Numbered from the stretch's first letter, positions 29,037 to 37,401 are shown. The stretch is DNA of 64,000 nucleotides from Nocardioides sp. 503 (GCF_004522095.1 NZ_SPUI01000002.1:1054001-1118000); one strand, 5' to 3'. Notes: generated from the sequence alone by a model not told the origin. Made by a program: numbers and translations.

Positions 29037-29411
29037 TCAGACGTCGCCCGGGTCGACGTGGTGCCCGGGCGTGCCGACCTCGACCTCGCCCTCGAGCACG
29101 AGCGCGACCAGGCCGTCGACCGTGCGGGTCTCGTGCGGCTCGTGCGGCTCCCAGACCACCGCCTGGCCAGGACCGACCGTCACGGCCTCGCCGGTGCCGT
29201 CGGACCCGCCGAAGACGACCGCCTCGCCGTCGAGCACCACCAGCAGCTGGCGCGCCGCCGCCGGGTGCCGCCCGATCACGCCTCCGGGGGCGAGGGTGAC
29301 GGTCACCAGGTGGGCCTCGGCCGTCAGCCCGAACGCCGCCACGGAGAAGCCCTTGCTGCCGTGGGAGTCGACCCGGCGGCCGCGGAGGGTGGTGAGGTCC
29401 AGGACGCGCAT
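29037..29411 (-). CDS. Cupin-domain protein
   Basis: A 124-residue single-cupin protein. The first cupin motif is degenerate (GRHPAAARQLLVVLDGEAVVFG), and the second is PGQAVVWEPHEPHETRTVDG, with the His pair retained. It may bind a metal or small effector. The start overlaps the cphA stop by one base, so it is translated as part of the cyanophycin operon. That context suggests a regulatory or amino-acid-related role, but nothing in the sequence proves it. Confidence 0.82.
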   Translation of the reverse strand: MRVLDLTTLRGRRVDSHGSKGFSVAAFGLTAEAHLVTVTLAPGGVIGRHPAAARQLLVVLDGEAVVFGGSDGTGEAVTVGPGQAVVWEPHEPHETRTVDGLVALVLEGEVEVGTPGHHVDPGDV

Positions 29412-32185
29412 CAGGCCTCGGTCGGGGCCGCGACGTAGTCGGGGTCGCCCGCCGGTGCCTCGGACGTGACACCGGCCCCGGCCTGGGCCTGCGAGGACCA
29501 GCTCTCGAGCTCGGTCATCACGGCCGCGTGCTTGTCGACGCAGATGACGACGAGGTCGCCGCGGTTGGCGCGGGCCATCGCGTGGCGCACGGCCTCGATC
29601 TCCTCGTGCACCTCCTCGACCTGCTTGCAGCGGGCACCGGCGTCCATGGCGGCGCGGACGCCCTCGGTCACGAGGCCGGCGACGTCGCCGCGCTCACGGC
29701 CGCGCAGCTGGACGTCCTCACGGACGATGACCACGTCGAAGTGCTGCGCGGCGATCTCGCCCAGCTCGCGCATGTCCTGGTCGCGGCGGTCGCCGGCGGT
29801 GGCGATGACGCCGATGCGCGAGGGCCGGGCCAGGTCGTGCGAGGACGCCAGGGTCTCGCCCACGCGGTCGACGAAGTCGCCGAGCATCCGCATGCCCGGG
29901 GCGTTGTGGCAGTAGTCGACGATGACGTTGACGCCGTTGACCTCGACCTCGTTGAGGCGGCCGGGGGAGAGGTAGTAACTGGTGGAGAACGTCCGCAAGC
30001 CCTGGCGGATGTCGTGGAGCGGGGCGCCTGCTGCGAACGCCGCCGCGGCGGCGCCGAGGGCGTTCTGGACGTTCATGCGGGCGCGGCCGCCGAACGTCGC
30101 CGGCAGGAGGTGGGTCCAGGCCAGCTGCATCTCGCGCGGACCGTGCTTGACGACGATCATCTCGCCGCGCTCGGACGGGTTGAGGACCAGCGCCTTGCCG
30201 CCGCGGCGGCAGTGGGCGTCGATCATGTCGCGAGTCTCCGAGCCGGGCTCCTCCATGGAGAACCAGACGACCTGGCCCGAGCAGCGCCGACGCATCTCGC
30301 GCACCAGCGGGTCGTCGGCGTTGAGCACGGCGTGGCCGTCGCGGGGGACCGCCTCGACCAGCACCGCCTTGACGTCGGCGAGCTGCTCGACGGTGTCGAT
30401 GCCGCGCAGGCCGAGGTGGTCGGGCTGCACGTTGAGGACGACCGCGACGTCGTTGCGCTCGTAGCCCAGGCCCTCGCGCAGGATGCCGCCGCGGGCGACC
30501 TCGAAGACCGCGAAGTCGACGCGGGGGTTCTGCAGGACCATGCGGGCCGAGCGGGGGCCCGAGGCGTCCGAGCGGATCAGCAGCCGCTCGTCGATGACGA
30601 CGCCGTCGGTGGAGGTCATGCCGACCTTGCGGCCCATGCCCTTGAAGATGTGGCTGATCATCCGCGACGTCGTGGTCTTGCCGTTGGTGCCGGTGACGGC
30701 CACGATCGGGATCCGGCTGGTCGCGCCCGGCGGGAAGAGCATGTCGACCACCGGCTTGGCGATGAACTGCGGCTCGCCGATCGTCGGGTGGGTGTGCATC
30801 CGGAAGCCCGGAGCGGCGTTGATCTCGCAGATCGCCCCGCCCGTCTCGCGCACCGGCTCGGTGATGTCGGGGCAGATGAAGTCGATGCCGGCGATGTCGA
30901 GGCCGACCATGCGGGCGGCCTCCTCGGCGATCTCGACGTTCTCCGGGTGGGCCTCGAACGTGCGGTCGATGGAGATGCCGCCGGTGGACATGTTGCCGGT
31001 CAGCGCGAGCTTCACGACCTGGCCGTCGGGCGGGACGTCGGACATGGCGTAGCCCTGGTCGCGGACCAGGTCGACCGCCGCGTCGTCGACCTTGATCCGG
31101 GTCAGGACCTTCTCGTGGCCCACACCGCGGCGCGGGTCGGCGTTGGCGGTGTCGACCAGCTGCTCCACGGTGCTGGTGCCGTCGCCGGTGACCGAGGCCG
31201 GCACCCGCTCGGCGATGGCCGCGACGCGGCCGTCGATGATCAGGCAGCGGTAGTCCTTGCCGACGATGAGCGACTCGACGACCACCACCCCGCGGCGCGA
31301 CTGCTCCTTGGCGATCGGGAACGCCTCGCGCACGTCGTCGGCGTCCTGCAGGTCGAGGCAGACGCCGCGGCCGTGGTTGCCGTCGAGGGGCTTGACGACC
31401 ACGGGGTAGCCGATCCGCTCGGCGGCGCGGACGGCCTGGTCCTCGGTGCGGACGGTGTCCTGCTTGGGGACGGGCAGCCCGGCGGCGCCGAGCAGCCGGG
31501 TGGTGAGGTCCTTGTCGGAGGCGATGTCGACGGCGATGGCGGAGGTGTTGGACGTCATCGTGGCGCGGATGCGCTTGGCGTGGACGCCCTGGCCGAGCTG
31601 GACCAGGGAGTGCTGGTTGAGCCGGATCCACGGGATGTCGCGGGACACTGCCTCGTCGAGGATGGCCTGCGTGGAGGGACCGAACGCCGTGCGCTCGGCG
31701 CGCAGGATGAAGGACTCGAGCTCCTCGTCCCAGTCGAGCTCGGGGTCGGCCTGCACGAGGTGGTTGACCAGTCGCACGGCGAGCCTGGCCGCGGCGAGGC
31801 CGACCTGCTCGTCGGCGTACCCGAAGATGACGTTGTAGAGGCCCTTCGAGCCGCGCACCTGGCGGGTCTTGCCGCGCCGGATGTCGTGGCCGACGACCTG
31901 CTGCAGCGCCAGCGCCGTGTGCTCGGCGACGTGGCCCAGCCAGGTGCCTTCGTTGAGGCGCTCGACGAAGCCGCCGCGCTTGCCGCGCGAGCAGGAGTGC
32001 TCGCGCAGGCCGGGCAGCATCTGCAGGAGGTTGTCGGTGAAGCCGGGGATGGTGTTGGTCGGGTAGTCCTCGAGGGAGCCGAGGTCCACGACGAGGTGGA
32101 TCGCCTTGTCGTAGGACCAGATGTTGGCTCCGCGGTAGACCCGGGTCTCGACGATGTCGAGGTCGGGGGTGGGGCGTTCGCTCAT
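29411..32185 (-). CDS. cphA: Cyanophycin synthetase
   Basis: A 924-residue CphA, which polymerises aspartate and arginine into the storage polymer cyanophycin. Domain order: N-terminal domain (1 to about 160, VYRGANIWSYDKAIHLVVD), ATP-grasp domain (about 213-480, with VVKPLDGNHGRGV and EINAAPGFRMH) that adds Asp to the backbone, and a Mur-ligase domain (about 490-880, P-loop TGTNGKTTT at 498-506) that adds Arg. Both active centres look intact. ATG 32185 overlaps the cyanophycinase stop by four bases. Confidence 0.95.
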   Translation of the reverse strand: MSERPTPDLDIVETRVYRGANIWSYDKAIHLVVDLGSLEDYPTNTIPGFTDNLLQMLPGLREHSCSRGKRGGFVERLNEGTWLGHVAEHTALALQQVVGHDIRRGKTRQVRGSKGLYNVIFGYADEQVGLAAARLAVRLVNHLVQADPELDWDEELESFILRAERTAFGPSTQAILDEAVSRDIPWIRLNQHSLVQLGQGVHAKRIRATMTSNTSAIAVDIASDKDLTTRLLGAAGLPVPKQDTVRTEDQAVRAAERIGYPVVVKPLDGNHGRGVCLDLQDADDVREAFPIAKEQSRRGVVVVESLIVGKDYRCLIIDGRVAAIAERVPASVTGDGTSTVEQLVDTANADPRRGVGHEKVLTRIKVDDAAVDLVRDQGYAMSDVPPDGQVVKLALTGNMSTGGISIDRTFEAHPENVEIAEEAARMVGLDIAGIDFICPDITEPVRETGGAICEINAAPGFRMHTHPTIGEPQFIAKPVVDMLFPPGATSRIPIVAVTGTNGKTTTSRMISHIFKGMGRKVGMTSTDGVVIDERLLIRSDASGPRSARMVLQNPRVDFAVFEVARGGILREGLGYERNDVAVVLNVQPDHLGLRGIDTVEQLADVKAVLVEAVPRDGHAVLNADDPLVREMRRRCSGQVVWFSMEEPGSETRDMIDAHCRRGGKALVLNPSERGEMIVVKHGPREMQLAWTHLLPATFGGRARMNVQNALGAAAAAFAAGAPLHDIRQGLRTFSTSYYLSPGRLNEVEVNGVNVIVDYCHNAPGMRMLGDFVDRVGETLASSHDLARPSRIGVIATAGDRRDQDMRELGEIAAQHFDVVIVREDVQLRGRERGDVAGLVTEGVRAAMDAGARCKQVEEVHEEIEAVRHAMARANRGDLVVICVDKHAAVMTELESWSSQAQAGAGVTSEAPAGDPDYVAAPTEA

Positions 32186-33174
32186 GAGGTGACTCCGTCC
32201 GGTCCGTGGGTGGGCGGTGTGCTCTGGCGGCGGGCCCGCGCGAGGCGGCGCCGGAGGGCGGCGGGCGAGGCGTCGGCCGCCGCGATGTCGCGCGCCATCT
32301 GGCGCAGGTCGTGGCTGGCCTCGGCGATCTCCGCGGCCTCCTCGAGGTCGACGCGCTGGTCGGGCGCCACGAGGGTGCGGGTGGTGAGGTCGAACTCGCT
32401 GCCGGCCGGGAGCGCGTGCAGGACCACGCCGCTGGCGAGGATCGGCGCCGAGCGCTTGGCCTCGAAGGCGTCGGTGGTGATGCGCGCGGGGTCGAAGACC
32501 GTGACCGCGCCGCGACCGACCACGCGCAGGACCTCGTGCTCCTCGCCGTCGACCTCGCGGCGCTCGACGACCGCGGCGGTGTCCTCGTCGACACCGATCC
32601 CGAGCAGCTGGGGGGACTGGGCGACGATCATCAGCAGGCGGCCGTAGCGGTTGCGCTGGTCGAAGTGCTGGTCGATCACCGACGTCTGCAGCAGGCCGAG
32701 TCCCGCGGCGACCTGGGTCATCCGCTGCTTGGCCGTCGCGCCGGGGCCGCCGAACGCGACCATGTGGCTGGACTGGATGCTCGCGCCCGCCGACGTACCG
32801 GCCACGACGACGCCGCGCTCGTGGGCCGCGATGATCGCCTCGCCCAGCGGCGTGCCGCCGATGATCGCGGACAGCTTGAGCTGGTTGCCGCCGGTCATGA
32901 AGATGCCCGTCGCGTCGCCGAGCGACTTGACCAGCGCTTCGTCGTGCGCGTCGTCGCGGGTCTCCGGGCGGATGGCGATCACCTCGGCCGCGCCCTCGCG
33001 GCGGAACAGGGCGTCGTAGACCTGCACGACCTCGATCCCGAGGGAGGAGGCGGTCGGGATGACGGCGATGCGCGCGTCGGCCCCACCCGCGGCCGCGACG
33101 AACTCCTTGAGGATGCTGCGCCTGCGGAGCTTGTCCTCGGCGCCGCCGATGATCATGAGGGGTCCCTTGGGCAT
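32182..33174 (-). CDS. cphB: Cyanophycinase
   Basis: A 330-residue serine peptidase of family S51 that cuts cyanophycin into beta-Asp-Arg dipeptides. The nucleophile elbow GTSAGAS places the catalytic Ser at about 128. MIIGGAEDK, FMTGGNQLKL and SVIDQHFDQRNRYGRL are diagnostic. The ATG at 33174 (MPKGPLMI) is chosen over one three codons earlier because TAGGGT ends seven bases before it. A C-terminal extension of about 60 basic residues is longer than in cyanobacterial enzymes. First gene of the operon, so breakdown and synthesis enzymes share one transcript. Confidence 0.94.
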   Translation of the reverse strand: MPKGPLMIIGGAEDKLRRRSILKEFVAAAGGADARIAVIPTASSLGIEVVQVYDALFRREGAAEVIAIRPETRDDAHDEALVKSLGDATGIFMTGGNQLKLSAIIGGTPLGEAIIAAHERGVVVAGTSAGASIQSSHMVAFGGPGATAKQRMTQVAAGLGLLQTSVIDQHFDQRNRYGRLLMIVAQSPQLLGIGVDEDTAAVVERREVDGEEHEVLRVVGRGAVTVFDPARITTDAFEAKRSAPILASGVVLHALPAGSEFDLTTRTLVAPDQRVDLEEAAEIAEASHDLRQMARDIAAADASPAALRRRLARARRQSTPPTHGPDGVTS

Positions 33175-33181
33175 GCGAGTC

Positions 33182-33191
33182 ACCCTATGGT
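33182..33191. promoter_or_regulatory. Overlapping divergent -10 boxes for cphB and sixA
   Basis: ACCCTATGGT reads TAGGGT on the minus strand (33182-33187), seven bases before the cphB ATG at 33174. It reads TATGGT on the plus strand (33186-33191), six bases before the sixA ATG at 33198. The boxes share the central TA, and the start codons are 24 positions apart, the same geometry as at 757-766. Confidence 0.6.
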
Positions 33192-33197
33192 GTGACG

Positions 33198-33713
33198 ATG
33201 CCCGCAGCTCACCGCACCATCGTGGTCATGCGTCACGCCAAGGCCGAGCAGGTCGGGGACACCGACCAGCAGCGCGCCCTCGCCGCTCGCGGCCACGACG
33301 ACGCGGCCGCCGCCGGCGCGTGGCTGGCCGCGCGCGGCGTACGTCCCGACGTCGCGCTGGTCTCCGCCGCGACGCGCACGCAGCAGACCTGGGCCGCGGT
33401 CGCGACGGGAGCTGCCTGGGACCTCGAGCCGTCGCTCGACGAGGGCCTCTACTCCGCCGGCCCGGACACCGTCCTGGACCTCCTGCGCGGGCTCCCCGAC
33501 TCCGCGTCCAGCGTGGTGGTCGTCGGCCACAACCCGACGATGGCCTACGTCGCCACCACGCTCGACGACGGCGAGGGCGACCCCGCCGCCGCCACCGACC
33601 TCGCCGGCGGCTTCCCCACCTGCTCCCTCGCCGTCTTCTCCTACTCCGGCCCCTGGTCCGACCTCGACCTCGGCTCTGCCACTCTGCGCGCGTTCCATGT
33701 GGGGCGTGGGTAG
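33198..33713 (+). CDS. sixA: SixA-type phosphohistidine phosphatase
   Basis: A 171-residue histidine phosphatase. The catalytic RH motif is in VVMRHAKAEQ (near residues 11-14), with the second His in VVVGHNPTMAYVATTLDDG. SixA enzymes dephosphorylate phosphohistidine proteins. ATG 33198 is preferred to GTG 33192 because of the TATGGT box. The stop is immediately followed by a large perfect hairpin. It is divergent from the cyanophycin operon. Confidence 0.9.
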   Translation: MPAAHRTIVVMRHAKAEQVGDTDQQRALAARGHDDAAAAGAWLAARGVRPDVALVSAATRTQQTWAAVATGAAWDLEPSLDEGLYSAGPDTVLDLLRGLPDSASSVVVVGHNPTMAYVATTLDDGEGDPAAATDLAGGFPTCSLAVFSYSGPWSDLDLGSATLRAFHVGRG

Positions 33714-33743
33714 CAGGTTTTTCAGCAGATGCTGAAAAACCTG
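33714..33743 (+). terminator. Perfect 14-base-arm palindrome after sixA
   Basis: CAGGTTTTTCAGCA, two bases, then its exact reverse complement TGCTGAAAAACCTG. It begins on the base after the sixA stop and can act as a terminator in either direction. Twenty-five bases of it (33719-33743) recur exactly at 34934-34958, so it is also a repeat unit. Confidence 0.7.
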
Positions 33744-33746
33744 ACG

Positions 33747-33775
33747 TTCTGGGGTGGAATTCTGGCCCGGAAGCG
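33747..33775 (+). repeat. 29-base direct repeat, left copy
   Basis: From TTCTGGGG to GGCCCGGAAGCG. It matches 34900-34928 at 26 of 29 positions, and the last 18 bases (33758-33775) are identical. The two copies bracket the AbiEi/DUF559-like gene. The 129 bases from 33776 to 33904 hold no gene that I can see. Confidence 0.7.
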
Positions 33776-33904
33776 ACAGGAAATGCCCAGAAGGTGCTCG
33801 ACCTCCGAGCCGGCTGCCGTCCCAGGGATCGGCTGAGTCAGCGACAATCCACAGGCTGAGTGCAGGGCCGCGCGGCGACGTCGTTGCTGGCCGAGGGTGG
33901 CTGA

Positions 33905-34870
33905 ATGTTCCTTCCCAAGACGACCCGCCCTGCTGATGACCCACGCAACGGTCCCCTGATCTTCCGGCGCGACCTGCTCGCCCAGGGATACGACGACCGG
34001 GCGATCGCTCGGCTCGTGCGGCGCGAGGGCCTCGTCAGGGTCCGGGCCGGGGCGTACGTGCCCGCGCTGGTATGGAGCGCCAGCGATGCCCAGGCTCGCT
34101 TCGTGCTGCGCGGCCGCGCCGTCCTCGGCGCATCCCGAACCCCGGTCGTCCTGTCCCACACGTCGGCACTGGCCGAGTGGGACGTGCCGCTGTGGGGGTT
34201 CGACCTGTCGACGGTCCACACCACTCGGACCGACCAGCTGTCGGGCAGGCGTGGCCGGGACATCCATCAGCACGAGGGACGGATGTGGCCGGGCGACCTG
34301 GCCGTCGTCAACGGCGTCCCTGTCATGACGCCGGCGCGTGCCTGTCTCGAGGCGGCCACGCTGGGCCGCACCGAGTCGGCGCTGTGTGCTGCCAACGACG
34401 TCCTTCACCGCCGCCTGGCCACGTCCGCGGCCCTGCACACGCAGTACGTCGGCATGGAGAACTGGCCGAACTCGCTCCAGGTGGAGCTACTCCTCCGGTT
34501 GGCCGACGGGAGGATCGAGTCGTTGGGGGAGAGCCGGTTCTTCTGGTGCTGCTTCCAGCAGGGGCTGCCCCGTCCCACGTTGCAGTACCTGGTCAGGGAC
34601 GCCTCGGGGCGGATCGTGGCGCGACTCGACTTCGCGTGGCCCCAGCACCGGGTCTGGCTCGAGTTCGACGGCAACGTGAAGTACGAGAAGTTCCTCAGAG
34701 TCGGGGAACGGGCCAGCGACGTGGTCCTGAGGGAGCGGGACCTAGAACGGATGGTGGCCGGGTTGACCGGCTGGCGCTGCATCCGGATCACCTGGTCGGA
34801 CCTGGCTGACCCCGTCCGCCTCGCGGCCAGCATCCGTGCCGAGCTGCAGCAGGTCGCGGTCGCGTCCTGA
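33905..34870 (+). CDS. AbiEi-type antitoxin N-terminal domain fused to a DUF559-like nuclease domain
   Basis: A 321-residue protein. The first ~70 residues resemble the winged-helix AbiEi antitoxin domain (FRRDLLAQGYDDRAIARLVRREGLVRVRAGAYVP). The C-terminal part (about 205-300) looks like a DUF559/Vsr-type PD-(D/E)xK fold: Glu209 in GESRFF, Asp242 in RLDFAW, Glu253-x-Asp255-G and Lys259 in LEFDGNVKY, then RERDLERMVAGLTGW. No AbiEii toxin gene is nearby. The gene is separated from neighbours by repeats, and its codon choice is slightly less GC-extreme than theirs, hinting at insertion. Function unproven; possibly defence or a solitary regulator. Confidence 0.78.
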   Translation: MFLPKTTRPADDPRNGPLIFRRDLLAQGYDDRAIARLVRREGLVRVRAGAYVPALVWSASDAQARFVLRGRAVLGASRTPVVLSHTSALAEWDVPLWGFDLSTVHTTRTDQLSGRRGRDIHQHEGRMWPGDLAVVNGVPVMTPARACLEAATLGRTESALCAANDVLHRRLATSAALHTQYVGMENWPNSLQVELLLRLADGRIESLGESRFFWCCFQQGLPRPTLQYLVRDASGRIVARLDFAWPQHRVWLEFDGNVKYEKFLRVGERASDVVLRERDLERMVAGLTGWRCIRITWSDLADPVRLAASIRAELQQVAVAS

Positions 34871-34899
34871 GCCGAACGCTTCTGGGTGTTTACCCGCGC

Positions 34900-34928
34900 T
34901 TCTGGGCCGAAATTCTGGCCCGGAAGCG
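34900..34928 (+). repeat. 29-base direct repeat, right copy, with its own hairpin
   Basis: Matches 33747-33775 at 26 of 29 positions. With three bases more on the left it forms an inverted repeat, 34897-34908 against 34917-34928 (11 of 12 pairs, loop of eight), so this flank contains two consecutive hairpins. Confidence 0.7.
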
Positions 34929-34933
34929 CTGGG

Positions 34934-34958
34934 TTTTCAGCAGATGCTGAAAAACCTG
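34934..34958. terminator. Shared terminator hairpin between the AbiEi-like gene and serB
   Basis: Twenty-five bases identical to 33719-33743, giving the stem TTTTCAGCA/TGCTGAAAA with extension. It sits between two convergent genes, one base from the serB stop, and is suited to bidirectional termination. Confidence 0.65.
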
Positions 34959-34959
34959 C

Positions 34960-36180
34960 TCACGACACCGGCGGCGAGGGGGTGACGATGCCGGCCTCGG
35001 CGTCGGCCATCTCGATCTCCTCGCGGGAGATGCCGAGGAGGTAGACGATGGCGTCGAGGTAGGGGACGTTGACGGAGGTGTCGGCCGCCTGCTGGACGAT
35101 GGGGCGGGCGTTGTAGGCGATGCCGAGGCCGGCGGCGTTGAGCATGTCGAGGTCGTTGGCGCCGTCGCCGATGGCGATGACGGCGGCCTCGGGGACGCCG
35201 ACCTCCTCCGCGAACTCGCGCAGCGCGCGGGCCTTGCCCGCGCGGTCGACGACGTCGCCCACGATCTCGCCGGTGATGACGCCGTCGACGATCTCGAGCT
35301 CGTTGGCGCGGGCGTAGTGGATGCCGAGGTCCGCGGCGAGACGGTCGGTGATCTGGCTGAAGCCGCCGGAGACGATCGCGAAGCGGTAGCCCAGGCGGCG
35401 CAGGGTGCGGACCATGGTGCGGGCGCCCGGGGTCACCACGATCTCGTCGTAGACCTCGTCGAGGACCGAGGCGTGCAGGCCGGAGAGCAGCCGCACCCGG
35501 GCACGCAGGGACGCCTCGAAGTCGAGCTCGCCGCGCATCGCGGACTCGGTGATGCGCGCGACCTCCGCCTCGTGGCCGGCATGGGCGGCCAGCATCTCGA
35601 TGACCTCGCCCTGGATCAGGGTGGAGTCGACGTCGAGGACGATGAGCCGCATCCCGCGGCGCAGCAGGTTCGCGGGCTGTACGGCGACGTCCACCGACTG
35701 GGCCGCGGCCTCGGCGGCGAGCAGGGCGCGCAGCCGGACGGGGTCGGCGCCGGAGACGTGGAGGTCGATCGCGGTGACGGGGTAGCGCGCCATCCGCTCG
35801 ATGCGGTCGATGTTGCCCCCGCAGTCGGCGATCCGCCCGGCGATCGCCGACATCGCGCCGGCCTTGAGCGGGGAGCCGATGATCGTCACGTGCGAGCGGC
35901 CCTCGCGGCGCGGCTTGTTGTCGCCGGAGCCGCGGTCGACCTCGACCACCATGCCCAGGGACGAGGCGGTCTCCTCGACGGCGGCCTGGAGCCTGCGCCA
36001 GTCGCGGGGGGCGGTGACCAGCACGCCGAGGATGAGCCGGCGCCGGAGCAGGATCTGCTCGATGTCGAGCACCTCGACCCCGGCCTGCGCGAGCGCGGCG
36101 AAGATCGAGGAGGTCACGCCGGGGCGGTCCTTGCCGGTGAGGGTGATCAGGAGCGTCTCGGGCTTCGACGTGGGGCTCAT
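34960..36180 (-). CDS. serB: Phosphoserine phosphatase SerB with N-terminal ACT-type domains
   Basis: A 406-residue enzyme for the last step of serine synthesis. Residues about 8-170 hold two ACT-like regulatory domains (TLTGKDRPGVTSSIFAALA and VTIIGSPLKAGAMSAIAGRI). The HAD phosphatase domain covers about 185-390: VLDVDSTLIQ (nucleophile DxDST), SGGFSQITD, KARAL and IGDGANDLDM. This is the long actinobacterial SerB2-like architecture, probably feedback-controlled by serine. ATG 36180 is used; a TAGCCT element lies ten bases upstream on that strand. Confidence 0.94.
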   Translation of the reverse strand: MSPTSKPETLLITLTGKDRPGVTSSIFAALAQAGVEVLDIEQILLRRRLILGVLVTAPRDWRRLQAAVEETASSLGMVVEVDRGSGDNKPRREGRSHVTIIGSPLKAGAMSAIAGRIADCGGNIDRIERMARYPVTAIDLHVSGADPVRLRALLAAEAAAQSVDVAVQPANLLRRGMRLIVLDVDSTLIQGEVIEMLAAHAGHEAEVARITESAMRGELDFEASLRARVRLLSGLHASVLDEVYDEIVVTPGARTMVRTLRRLGYRFAIVSGGFSQITDRLAADLGIHYARANELEIVDGVITGEIVGDVVDRAGKARALREFAEEVGVPEAAVIAIGDGANDLDMLNAAGLGIAYNARPIVQQAADTSVNVPYLDAIVYLLGISREEIEMADAEAGIVTPSPPVS

Positions 36181-36240
36181 GATGAGGGCGAGGCTATCGT
36201 CCGGACGGCCGGTGTCGGTGGTCCCGTCCATGCTGGGGCC

Positions 36241-36609
36241 ATGTCCGACATCGACAGCACCGCCCGCCTGCTGGAGCGCTACGGCGCCGCCGTGACGGGT
36301 CGCGACTGGGCGGCCCTGGCCTCCCTGCTCGCGCCCGCCTTCAGCGCCACCCTGCTCCACACCGGGGAGCGCTTCGACCGCGACGGCTTCGTCGCGCTCA
36401 ACGCCGACTACCTCGGCGACTGGGTCTTCCACGTCGACGAGGTCGTCGACGGAGGCGACCGCTCGGTGCTCCGGTCGCACACCGTCCTCGGCGAGGAGAC
36501 CTACCACGCGGCGTCCTTCGCCCGCGCTGCCGACGGGCTGCTCACCGAGCTCGTCGAGGTCTGGACCGAGGCCGTGGCCGATCACCCGACTCGCGGAGGC
36601 ACGCCGTGA
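36241..36609 (+). CDS. SnoaL/NTF2-like domain protein
   Basis: A 122-residue protein with the cone-shaped SnoaL/NTF2-like fold pattern: a first helix (DSTARLLERYGAAVTGRDWAALASLLAPAFSATLL), FVALNADYLGDW and strands ending in LLTELVEVWTEA. Such proteins can be isomerases, hydrolases or non-catalytic. No clear catalytic residues are visible and the role is unknown. It diverges from serB. Confidence 0.75.
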   Translation: MSDIDSTARLLERYGAAVTGRDWAALASLLAPAFSATLLHTGERFDRDGFVALNADYLGDWVFHVDEVVDGGDRSVLRSHTVLGEETYHAASFARAADGLLTELVEVWTEAVADHPTRGGTP

Positions 36610-36661
36610 GCCGCCCGGACCACGTCCTCGACCGCGCCGCACCCGCACGGAGCGCAGGGAG

Positions 36662-37393
36662 CTAGGCCGGTGGCCAGACCTCGGGGGAGAAGGCAGCGAC
36701 GAGGGCACGGCGCCCCGCGCGCTCCAGCGGCGCCAGCGCGCCACGGCGCGCCGCGATCTCCGCCGCGCTGACCGCGCCCCCGTCGTCGGCCAGGGCCAGC
36801 TCCGCGATGTCGAGGGCCTGCATCGCCCGCGCCGCCAGGTCGACGCACCGGGCCGGCACTCCCGGCGGTGCCTCCGGTGCGGCCAGGTGCCGCAGGTTGA
36901 GGAGCCGGTCGGCCACCTCGGGGCGCCACCGCGCCACGTCGAGGGCGGCGAGGTCGCGCGCGCTCTCCAGCACGGTCGCCCGCAGCGCCCGGTCGGACTC
37001 TCCGACATCGGGCAGCTGACGGGGGGCCGCCGGCTGCGCCTGCCACTCGTACGTCGGTCCGACCGCGCGCGGCGTCAGGCCGATGCCGGCGCCGATGGCG
37101 ACCACCGCCTCGCCGACATCGAGGGCCTCGGTGTTGAACGCCGCCGGTCCGCCCAGGCCGACCGGGTCACCCTCGGCCGGGAAGGCCGCCCCGAAGCCGG
37201 TCGCGCCCCGACTGCGCAGCCGAGCCAACGCGGGGAGGAGCGGCTCGCTCCCGTCGCCGTCGAGACCGCCGACGACGTGCGAGACGCTGTCGGTCAGCAA
37301 CGCGTCCAGGAGCTGGTCGGCGACGATGTGCCCCCGCAGCCAGGAGGTGCCCCACCACGCGACGCGGGCGGAGATCGCCAGGGGGCTGCTCAC
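36662..37393 (-). CDS. Conserved hypothetical protein
   Basis: A 243-residue soluble protein that I cannot place in a characterised family. It is rich in Ala, Gly and Leu, opens with VAWWGTSWLRGHIVADQLLDALLTD, and has a predicted alpha-helical second half (RALRATVLESARDLAALDVARWRPEVADRLLNLRHLA). No signal peptide, membrane helix or catalytic motif stands out. GTG 37393 has TAGCAT eight bases upstream, and strong third-position GC supports real coding. The gene is divergent from the ABC ATPase gene at 37447. Confidence 0.7.
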   Translation of the reverse strand: MSSPLAISARVAWWGTSWLRGHIVADQLLDALLTDSVSHVVGGLDGDGSEPLLPALARLRSRGATGFGAAFPAEGDPVGLGGPAAFNTEALDVGEAVVAIGAGIGLTPRAVGPTYEWQAQPAAPRQLPDVGESDRALRATVLESARDLAALDVARWRPEVADRLLNLRHLAAPEAPPGVPARCVDLAARAMQALDIAELALADDGGAVSAAEIAARRGALAPLERAGRRALVAAFSPEVWPPA

Positions 37394-37401
37394 GACCGCC
37401 G

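Noticed and set aside
29528..32647. A 1039-codon open frame on the plus strand opposite cphA and cphB
   Set aside because: A shadow of the cyanophycin genes: its amino-acid composition (Val, Asp, Gly, His, Arg) is that of reversed GC-rich codons, and there are no domains.
33905..34870. A complete AbiE toxin-antitoxin pair
   Set aside because: Only the antitoxin-like domain is present and no nucleotidyltransferase (AbiEii) gene is adjacent. The C-terminal domain looks like DUF559, not a toxin partner.
33714..34958. An insertion sequence around the AbiEi/DUF559-like gene
   Set aside because: No transposase is encoded and the bracketing repeats are not classical terminal inverted repeats with target-site duplications.
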